This document shows positions 55,930 through 64,000 of a stretch of DNA of 64,000 bases, piece after piece. The translations under genes were made by a program, and so were the position numbers. This DNA comes from Diphasiastrum complanatum. Taxonomy: Eukaryota; Streptophyta; Lycopodiopsida; Lycopodiales; Lycopodiaceae. Numbering within the stretch: the first letter of the stretch is position 1; every line of letters begins with the position of its first letter. The notes beneath the pieces are model-generated. The model had not been told where the DNA came from. It ran no database searches and saw nothing but the letters and a program-made list of their open reading frames with translations. The stretch is taken from the NCBI GenBank assembly GCA_029204225.1, contig CM055097.1, forward strand, positions 55,209,920-55,273,919. The letters run 5' to 3'.

Positions 55930-57356
55930 ATGTTCAAGAATTTTTCTGCATTAGTCGCTTTATGTGATTTAGTTGTTTTTCTTACCAGTTATAGACCACC
56001 GTTTTACTAGGTTTACAATTCCACACCATCATGGAGACGCTAGGATTGAGGTTTCAAGACTTCTATGTGGTACAAAGTTTGAACATCAGATAGATAGGAT
56101 CTTTTCCATCTTCTGTGCCACAATAGATACACTAGCTACGGCCAGAGCTAACGCAAAAAGTGGATCATTTGCCATGGATTATATGAATACAACACTTTTT
56201 CCGTATAGTATAAGAGTTTCTGATTCAAATATTGCATGGATTCCATACAACTTACTAACATACATATGGAAGGGTGATAGACCATTTGTAGCTAGACTCA
56301 ATAGATTTTTGAATAACCTATCTAGAAGTCACTATAGAATTTTAACTGTTGAGGAGCAACGTAGGGACAATTTGTTGAGCATATATTCAAAGATCATTTC
56401 AGGTGAGATGGTCTTTGTATTCTTGCTTTCTGAACATACAACTGTTCCTATGCTATGAAACGAACAACGTTGAGGAGGAGCAACCAATAAATTACGAAGA
56501 AGAAGAAAGCGCACTCTCCTTGCAGCAATTCTCTGAGTCACCTCTAGAAATCAGTGAGGCAAACGAGACAGTGCTGCAAATGAGGAGACTCTCTCCAATC
56601 ATCATCAATAGTAGAGAGTACATTTTTTTTCATGATCTACAACATATTCTCCATCTGTGAGAGGACGAACTCCTAAGTGCTCTAATGAAATTGCAGAATG
56701 GAGCCAATACCTACGATCACATAGGGATTGATGATACATTCCAGAAGTTGTGTCCAAATAATGAGAACATCACATGCGAAATGGCATTGGCAAGAATCTT
56801 GACAGAGCTCTGAAACATCGGCCCCCCTCTTGAGGTGACTCACCATGAGCCACAAGAGTACAATTTCACTCAACTGGAGGGGACACAAGGAAGCATTAAC
56901 CTGAGTGACACGACAGAAGCCGATGAGAGGACACATGATGCCATTGAAATCGATGCTTATGCAACTAGAGCAAAGGGAGTGAGAAAAGCCAGAGAGAGTG
57001 ACTCCAAGGATGCTTCCTTAGCGCACTACATTGGACACTTCCCGGAGCAATACATCTACTGCATTAGCAAAAAATATAGTCCTAATGGAGATGAGGAGCT
57101 GCTAAAGTGCAAATCATTGTCCAAACATATTGCACATGTGGAGCTAGCAAAAGGTTACAGTAAAACATACTGTGTTTTAAGAAGCGCGGTTGTAAATGAT
57201 CTGAGCTCAGGCTTTGAGTCTAGGCTAGTAATTGGAGCGGCCACTGGCCCATTGTCCAAAGAATCTGATGCTCATATTCTTGCATCGGAAATTTTAAAGC
57301 CTACTCTATTATCAAGTGAGAGGAAGGCTATTATGTACCAAAAACTCAATGAATAA
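55930..57356 (+). pseudogene. Unrecognised decayed gene of about 475 codons
   Basis: ATG 55930 opens MFKNFSALVALCDLVVFLTSY. The frame shifts near 55990 and continues as FTIPHHHGDARIEVSRLLCG, an Ala/Thr-rich helix-like segment (ATIDTLATARANAKSG) and FPYSIRVSDSNIAWIPYNLL to about 56445. Another shift leads to an acidic stretch (NVEEEQPINYEEEES) and, after TGA at 56658 and 56811, to a C-terminal part ending in SERKAIMYQKLNE and TAA at 57354-57356. So one coding sequence carries two frameshifts and two stops. I see no transposase, RT, kinase or other known motif. Membrane spans are unlikely. Options are an unknown host gene, an uncharacterised transposon protein, or a nucleoprotein-like endogenous viral sequence; nothing in the sequence decides. 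Confidence 0.55.
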
Positions 57357-57489
57357 AAGATGTTTGCAATTGTGTGTTTCAAAATTGTTGTTTTCCTTTT
57401 GCTCATTATGTTTCAAAATTATAAATGCTAATATAAATCTAAACTTCTTGGATAATCACAAAAATGGTAGCATGGAGGAGCGCAAAAAT
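57357..57489. other. Short spacer
   Basis: 3' flank of the unrecognised locus; AT-rich, with CATTATGTTTCAAAATTATAA-type sequence. Nothing assigned. Confidence 0.4.
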
Positions 57490-58445
57490 TGACCATCGCG
57501 ACTCTCTTTCGATATTCGGATGGAGTTCAGATGCATTCGCTGGGCACTGCCAGCTAAAACACTCCTACAATCCTCCAGAGGGTAGTTAGGTACTACTGGT
57601 CTACGTTCATAAAATTAATATAGCATTCGACCTCATTTCAACCAAGGTGCGGAATTCAAAGGGAACAAGAAAAACTCAGACATATTAAAATAAACAGCAT
57701 AAGCATTCGACATCCAAGATCAGACACAACCAGAAAAATATTTTATATTGATTTTCTCTGATTTCTTCAGGGCACTGCATGCGAATCCACGCAGTGCGTT
57801 GGCATGAGAGAAGCACGGCTCTTTCACGAGTAGTAGTCTCGCTTCACTAGCAGACAATTGAATCTTCTGATCCTAGACATAATTATCTTCTCGCACGCAG
57901 GCGGAGCTTCTGTCTGTGTTCGTCTTGATTGCTTACTAGTTTCATACTTCTTCTTGTTCTTTCTTCTCTAAGTTACACTCTATGTATCATGTTCTGATAT
58001 GTGTCGAGTATAATTCACTAAGTACGGTCTCTCTGTGCAAATCTAAGATTAGAGTGATTAAGCATCTACAACTAACCAAAGAATTACAAGAGTGGCAGAT
58101 TAGCTACGACCTAGGAAGTATCTGCTGACGTCATGCCATCAGGTCAGATCTTTGTACTTTTGGGTACTTGTGTGATCTTTGGTGGTACTCCTAGGAGGGT
58201 GAGGACAGAACGGGTTTCGTTTCCACCGTTGGTTTCGTTTATCTCGTCTGCCTTTCTCTCTTGCTGGACCGCAAATGAATCTCGTTCGTGGATCCTTCGT
58301 GTTTGCGAACCATTGGTCTTCGTCTTCATTGACTTTCGTGTTCGCAAAACTCTTCATGTTTCGTGTCTTCAGATGTTCGAGTTCGCGAACATGTTCGTCA
58401 AGCGAGGGGCCGTAAGCTAGCAAGGCTTTGTATTCAGAAACACTT
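57490..58445 (-). mobile_element. Inverted family A LTR (solo or truncated)
   Basis: In reverse complement it matches 1-740: the same order of GCAGATACTTCCTAGGTCGT-like, GCCACTCTTGTAATT and ACTCCATCCGAAT blocks. It extends about 300 bases beyond the part of copy 1 contained in this window (58135-58445, GTTCGCGAAC and CGTGTTTGC words). No gag lies on the inner side, so it is a solo LTR or a fragment. Both ends are approximate. Apparent frames on either strand (58133-58456) are LTR sequence. Confidence 0.65.
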
Positions 58446-59025
58446 TGTTTCTTCAAGATTTAGACTAAAATATACACATTCCAGAATCATCCTCGGCTCT
58501 CAACCCTCAATGTCCACGAATTTTCAGAATCCAATGCCATAGAGCCTCGACCCAACCTTCTAGGCATTAGAATCTAATAGATACATGAAATTTCTAGAAT
58601 ATGATACATTCCTAGTTTTCTTTCATACAATCCCAGTCCAGAGTCCAAACAAATAACCATTCACACCCACAGTGGCAAAGGTAATGGACTTCAACAGTGC
58701 ACATTTCTTATCCTTGATAATCTCTCACATATTCACTGACTACGGGGTTATTCAACAATATCTTATTTTCTTGTTGTTTGAACACGACAATATGCTACAA
58801 GGACATTTCGTATATTACCTTTTTGGTACATAGTTTTATGATTTCAGAGGATTCTCTTTATCTCTGGGGAAGTCGTACAAACTCTTAACATGTTGGATTG
58901 CGAAACGACATCAAGTACATTGCAAATTGTGTAACTATCAAATAGATTGTGGATGTCTCCTTAAGCATTTGATCCGCACTTACTCTTAGTTCTTGATGAT
59001 GCGAGTATGTATGGCGTAGAGAATA

Positions 59026-59032
<7 letters not shown>
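58446..59032. other. No gene seen
   Basis: AT-rich spacer between the inverted LTR and a microsatellite. Confidence 0.45.

Positions 59033-59119
<87 letters not shown>
59033..59119. repeat. (CT)43 microsatellite with short CA tail
   Basis: The longest CT tract in the window, followed by ATACACACACACACA. Same compound form as at 7142-7236. Confidence 0.95.
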
Positions 59120-59122
<3 letters not shown>

Positions 59123-59279
59123 CACACACACACATTACTAGACTCTATTGAATTATTTGTTTGGATTTAGGGTTTTTGTAGATAACTGTTAAAAATGCTT
59201 TTATCAATAAAAGTATTAAAATAATGACATCAATTCAAAAAGTCATAACTGCAAATTTTTTTTCTCTTCGAGCTAATTC

Positions 59280-60250
59280 CAGCAAGTATATGCATGACCA
59301 TAGTTGATTTCAGTTTGATTGATATTTTTAAAGATCCTACTCAGATAGATGCAGTTTTGTATCTTTTACGAAATTTCGTAACTTTTTTACAAACTAGATA
59401 TCTTCCAAAGATTCGAATTTTTTTCAAAGAATCAAATTTTTTCAAAGGATCAAATTTTTCCAAAGACTCAAATTTTTTCAAAGGCTCGAATTTTTTCGAC
59501 CCAACGTTGAGTTTGGTAAAGAAGGATTTTCCGACCCTAGGATCGAGGCGAATTTATTCCGACCCATTGTATATTTTTGACCCTTTGAAATTTTTTCGAC
59601 TCAGAGTAAAATTCGACCCGTTGTACTGTCAACTCGAATTTTTCCAAAGACTCGAATTTTTCACAAGACTCGAATTTTTTTCCGAAGACTCGAATTTTTT
59701 TTAAGGCTCGAATTTTTTTCGAAGGTTCAAATTTTTCCAAAGATTCAAATTTTTCAGATCGAATGTTTTCAAAGACTCAAATTTTTTTAAAAGACTCAAA
59801 TTTTTCTAAAGACTCGAATTTTTTAGAAGGATCGAACTTTTTTGACCCAACCTTAAGCTTGGCAAAGAAGGATTTTCTGACCTTGGATCGAATCAGATCG
59901 AGGCAGATTTATTCTGAACCTTTGTATATTTTGGACCCTTTGTCAGAAATTCGAATTTCTGACCGAAAGTATCAGATTTTACAATGGGTCGAATTTCTGA
60001 AAAACAATATCGGATTTTACAATGGGTCAGATTTTATACACTGGGTCGAAAAGTAACGTAGTATCAAAACATATACAAAGGGTCGAAAACTTATACAAGG
60101 GTGAAAATATGCACATGGGTCGGATTTATCAGTCCCAAGCTGACCCGATCCAGGGTCGAACACGCCTGGATAATTTTTGTCTCAATTCGATCCAGGGTCG
60201 AAAAATCTCTTTTTGACAATGATGACATTGGGTCGAAAAAAATCCGACAC
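59280..60250. repeat. Simple DNA with GACTCGAATTTTTTC and GGGTCGAA words
   Basis: 59400-59830 repeats AAAGACTCGAATTTTTT-like units of about 20 bases. A larger unit (CGACCCAACGTTGAGTTTGG, then AAGAAGGATTTTC, then GATCGAGGC, then TTATTC) occurs near 59498 and 59842. 59990-60240 repeats GGGTCGAAA / ATGGGTCGGATTT. Relationship to the TTTTTCGA blocks at 20-29 kb is compositional. Frames are artefacts. Confidence 0.75.
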
Positions 60251-60419
60251 TGGATTTTTTAACCTTCTGAAAAACTCGAGCCTTCTATTTCTGGGTTTTG
60301 TACAGCTTTCAAGATGCTCATCATTGAGGCTGAGCATCGAATTCCAACAAAACACACATACATACCACATGCATGAACAACATATTCACTTTGAACTGTG
60401 GGCCGTCCGTTAACAGACA

Positions 60420-60837
60420 TTTGCAAACACAGATCGCCTACCGCCGGTCAACTTTTTAATAAGATACTCCATGTGCTATTCTGAACATGGTTGACCCCTA
60501 CTATGGCCGAGACGTGTGAGATATGTTAGATATTCGAGATGCGAGATGTGCGAGATCGGCCACCATCCAAATCATCGGCCGTCACCCAAATCGTCGACGG
60601 CCACCTAAATCTGCACCATATTTGTACGATCATTGGTCGTCCACCCAAACCATCGGTCGTCACCCAAAATTTCAGCTAATTGTCACTGACATCTTTTAAC
60701 CCAAACCATTGACCTTCGACCCAAACCATCGGTCGTAGCCCAAATTGTCGGCCACCCCGTCTTCAATCATCAATCGCCCACTCTGAGCATCGTCCACACG
60801 TCTCGACCACAAGCCGCCACCTAGATCGTTGGCCGTC
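60420..60837. repeat. Degenerate minisatellite of CATCGGTCGTC(A)CCCAAA words
   Basis: The phrase CATCGG(C/T)CGTCACCCAAA and variants recurs near 60575, 60600, 60640, 60655, 60700, 60728 and 60830. The related GATGGCCGACGGTCATTGACGG occurs near 7525, so this repeat family also exists on the other side of the window. Confidence 0.65.
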
Positions 60838-61030
60838 CATTGCCCGTCAACGACGGACACTCTTTACTCTATATATATATTTAAACTTATGTACACTTTT
60901 GCGCATGTGTATGGGTGCACCCATGCATCCTCCTCCTCTCACCCATGCATGAGCTTTTTTAAACTAAAAACGATGGGGAAGAGGATGCATGTATGGGAAA
61001 AAGGATGCATGACCCTACTCCCCATGCATG
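60838..61030 (-). repeat. Dispersed hairpin-forming repeat, copy 2 (inverted)
   Basis: Reverse complement of 10080-10268, including CAACGACGGACACTCTTTAC, the TATATATATTTAAACTTATG block and the hairpin with GCATCCTCCTCCTC and AAGAGGATGCATG arms. It has diverged by scattered substitutions. Confidence 0.65.
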
Positions 61031-62530
61031 CACATACAATGCTCACTGTCCAGCTTCCAAGTGACACAGTGCATAATCAAGATAGCCACTTTTTGATTTA
61101 TGGACTACCTTGAAAACTACCTTTTCAAGATAGCCGTCTTTTATTGGCCACCTTATCAGATTATGATTAATAAAGTGATTAATGAATGCTAACGGAAACT
61201 TCATGGGCCACTAATCCTCTCTCGGTTTGCTAACGAGGCTATCTCTCTCGCGTTTGGGGATGTTCGTCTCTCTCTCTCTCTCTCTATATCTCTCTCTCTC
61301 TCTAGGCTGACAATTGTGGCACGGATTTCTAGCACGTATGAGATTTTTAAACTGGAATCATCTGACTATCTCCTTTCATCACAAGGAAATCCAAAGGAGA
61401 GCAGATCAAAGATCCATCTGCTAACAACATCATTTGCTAAACTTGCTAGCAACGATAGTCTTCCTAGAAAAGTTTCTCCGTAGGATGATCAGTTTGCGAA
61501 TGCCAGCCAAGTTGGTAAAAAGGCAAGACATAGTAAAGATCAATCCACTGAAGTGAGCGAGCAGCCTGAGATAATCAACACTTGGTAACTGATGGAAGGC
61601 CTTGAGCAGGATAGCTCACGCACTAATCCAACAGCCGCAGAGAAATCAGCGCAATATGGTCGATCCTTATCTCTCTCTGCTCTACATTCGCTTCGTAAGA
61701 TAGATGCAGTATTAAGAGTAAGATAGACGCAGTATTAAGAGGAGAAAACAAGCATGTTGGAAGATTTCTGAAGATCATACAAAATGTTAAAAGTAATTTG
61801 ATTCAGCGATCTTCTATCGATCAATGCCAGAAATAGGAAAAAAGAGAAATAAAGCATTCACAAGATCTTTCTAGTCCCCTGCTTTTAACTCCTACCTCTG
61901 ACTCTGAGGAGACTAGAATTTGTTTGAGAGACTTCGAGATATTATCCTCCATTGAGATAGCACTAGAGCAGTTTTCAGAGGACGATTGGTTTTCGATGAG
62001 GTCTGTTGGCAGCGACTTCATAAAGTAATTACGATCCAAGTGGATTACATTGAGAAAATGCGCTTCAGAAAATAAAGCTTCTCTGTCTATCGAGCTGTTT
62101 TTTCTTCTGAGGAGCATAAAAATCATCAAAACAGAAATGCTAGCCTGCAGACAACGCTCAGCAGCCTAGCAGGATTATGTCTATTTAGCCACCCAAATAT
62201 GTGTGTTGGTAGGAATTCCTAAAGAAGATAATCCCAAATACTTCCGATCGGGATAGGGACCCGGTGAGAAGAATCTCAGCTCGAAGATACGATTTTCGGA
62301 GACCAAGAGACTAGTTGGACAGTAGGATGCATCCAAGAGACAACCTCTCAACAACATTCTGCTCAGGACTATCCTGAAAGTTCTCTGTTTTGGGTTGTCG
62401 ACGGAGCCCTCAAAGGTTGGTAGTTAGGCCTCATTTTTTTTGGCCTTCTTGGTGCTGGGACTTGGCCTCCAAATCGTAAAACTCAAATGTCACATTGGGA
62501 CTTGGCCTCCAAACCATAAAACTCAAATCA
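61031..62530 (+). other. Mostly non-coding; possible decayed coding stretch at about 61857-62260
   Basis: CT-rich tracts lie at 61265-61303. A frame near 61857 reads protein-like segments (TSDSEETRICLRDFEIL, IALEQFSEDDWFSM, VLVGIPKEDNPKYF) with several stops. No family is recognised. It may be the gag region of the copia element whose pol end follows at 62539. Confidence 0.25.
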
Positions 62531-62538
62531 ATCCATCA

Positions 62539-63210
62539 TCGGCTCACTGATGTATGCAATGATCTGCACGTGACCAGACCTTGCATATCCGATCAGTACA
62601 ATTAGCCAGTTCCTATCAAATCTAGGCTTAACTCATTGGAAAGCGATAACAAAGGTCATAAAGTACATCCAAGTAACGAAAACTCTCAGCATCTGCTATG
62701 GAGGCATCCAAACTACCAACATCCTTCAAGCCTACACAGATGCGGATTGGACAAGAGATATCGATACCAGAAAATCAACTTCTGGATTTGTATTTTTTAT
62801 ATAACCAAGGCCCAATCTCATGGAACAACCGAAAGCAGACCTCGCTTGTATTATCATCAACGGAATCTGAATACATAACTGCCACAAATGCAACCAAAGA
62901 GGCGATCTGGCTAAGACAACTATTTGTAGACCTCAACCTTGCACAACCACTTCCTACAACAATCTATTGTGAAAATCAAAGCACAATAGCATTATCTCTC
63001 AATCTGAGATTTCACTCTCGAAGCAAACATATCGAAATAAGGTATTATTACCTTAGAGAGAAAGTGCATAGCAAGAAAGTAGCATTGGTTTTCTACAGAA
63101 CAAATTACAATGCAACAGATTACTTGACAAAGGCTCTATCAAAGGAGCAACATCTCAGATTTAACAAAATGCTAAATCTGAAGATCAAAGTTTTTCAAGA
63201 TCCACATTAA
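62539..63210 (+). pseudogene. Copia RT end and RNase H
   Basis: Starts in the connection domain (SLMYAMICT, then PDLAYPISTISQFLSNLGLTHWK). RNase H follows with QAYTDADWTRDIDTRKSTSGF; a frameshift near 62800 leads to ISWNNRKQTSLVLSSTESEY, IWLRQLFVDLNLAQPLP and HSRSKHIEIRYYYLREKV, ending at TAA 63208-63210. One stop (TGA near 62571) and one frameshift inactivate it. The upstream pol is missing. Followed by a polypurine tract and LTR in the same orientation. Confidence 0.88.
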
Positions 63211-63217
63211 GGTGGAG
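63211..63217 (+). other. Polypurine tract
   Basis: GGTGGAG directly before TGTTAGATTT, matching the arrangement at 26850-26860. Confidence 0.65.
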
Positions 63218-64000
63218 TGTTAGATTTCTTATGCTCAGCCTTAACAAATTGTTCAAGTAGTGAGCATCCTGAAAACAGCCGAAGGTCGACAACATATTTT
63301 TCGGACCTTCGCATCTTTTCAAAAACTTAGTTTTTCCTTAAAGCATTTTTGTTTTTTAAAGCACTGTCATCTTTTTTGTCCTTTTGCACCTTAGGGATTT
63401 TTTGTGCCTTAAATACTTTTAAGGCACCTTCGTCTTTTTTGCACTGTTGAGAAAAAAGCGACACTGTCGGAAAAAAGTGACACCTTTGGAAAAAATATGA
63501 CACTGTGAACAAACTTCATTTTAAAGGCACTATCGAGTTTTTTGCATTTTCTCTGTCTTAAAAAAAAAACGACACTGTGACCAAACTTCATTTTAAGGGC
63601 ACTGTTGGATTTTTTGCATTTTTCTACCATCACTTTCAAGGCACCTTCGCATTTTTCGGGTTTCTCCAACGGTGGCGAACCGACGTCACCAACTTATCAT
63701 AATCCCTAAAAACAACTGGACCGCTAAATATCCCAAGGGCGGTTATCCACTTTGTACATATACAAAGACTGGCATAAATAGCATTCAATGCTTGTAAGAT
63801 ATTTTTTGAAGACACTCGTAAATATATACTACTAGCTAAATCAAGCAATGTAAGTGTTTTTTACATTATAATCAGAGTTCTTCTGTAGCCAGCGTAATCA
63901 TGCTTAGCAAACTAAAGTTATTACTTCAAGCCATTGTACTCACTGTTGATATTAATCAGAGTGCAATTTTTTTGTCTCACTACTGTATTGTTCCTTTGCG
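63218..64000 (+). mobile_element. 3' LTR, truncated by the window edge
   Basis: Begins TGTTAGATTTCTTATGC. 63290-63665 is a degenerate array of GGCACCTTCG(C), GACACTGT and CATTTTAAGGGCACTGT words. CATAAATAGC near 63774 may be the TATA region. No right end or target duplication is visible before 64000. Confidence 0.6.

Noticed and set aside
58139-58456. Basic 105-codon minus-strand frame
   Set aside because: Lies inside the inverted family A LTR and is not conserved as protein in the other copy.
1-64000. CRISPR array, operon, defence island or prokaryotic mobile element
   Set aside because: No regularly spaced identical repeats with unique spacers, no bacterial gene density and no Shine-Dalgarno-type gene organisation; the window is plant nuclear DNA.
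1-64000. tRNA or rRNA genes
   Set aside because: No cloverleaf with A and B box spacing or rRNA core sequence was found; the only tRNA-related sequences are retrotransposon primer-binding sites.

Overview
The window is plant nuclear DNA from a large, repeat-dominated genome. Evidence: many Ty1/copia and Ty3/gypsy fragments with plant-type primer-binding sites (TGGTATCAGAGC for initiator tRNA-Met, TGGCGCCGTTGCCGGGGA for tRNA-Asp), a Helitron-type PIF1 helicase fragment, a plant-specific DMP (DUF679) membrane-protein gene, and long CT/GA/CA/TA microsatellites. I cannot name the species. A non-flowering vascular plant such as a fern is only a guess.

Layout. 1-3271: a decayed copia element (family A, copy 1: LTR end, PBS, gag-protease-integrase with many stops). 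4638-5243: intact intronless DMP gene, the only confidently functional host gene. 5.2-13.5 kb: non-coding, with microsatellites, a hairpin-forming dispersed repeat, a gypsy PBS and degenerate repeats. 13.5-15.9 kb: gypsy/chromovirus pol end, one LTR, PBS, then gag-protease. 16.3-18.1 kb: GC-rich palindromic minisatellite followed by a 1.3 kb degenerate heptamer array. 20.1-29.5 kb: T-rich 'TTTTTCGA' low-complexity DNA split by a young, nearly intact copia element (21393-27540, LTRs differing at three bases plus one 10-bp indel, one in-frame stop). 30.3-34.9 kb: Helitron helicase fragment split by a minus-strand copia derivative with a perfect 5-bp target duplication (GAAGG). 37861-38115: possible small one-pass membrane protein or first exon. 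40.2-53.8 kb: a nest of truncated elements (gypsy gag; copia pol; a coding-free LTR element; minus-strand copia and gypsy pol; family A copy 2 with gag fused in frame to integrase).

54.9-57.4 kb holds the two most unusual loci: a minus-strand histone H3-like pseudogene with centromeric-H3 (CENH3) features, and an unrecognised decayed gene of about 475 codons preceded by a good TATA box. 57.5-64 kb: an inverted family-A LTR, more T-rich simple DNA, the inverted partner of the 10 kb hairpin repeat, and the end of another copia element running into its 3' LTR at the window edge.

The genes do not form a pathway. The window records successive insertion, internal deletion and recombination of retroelements around one host gene and a few gene relics. 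No tRNA, rRNA, CRISPR array or prokaryote-type system is visible.
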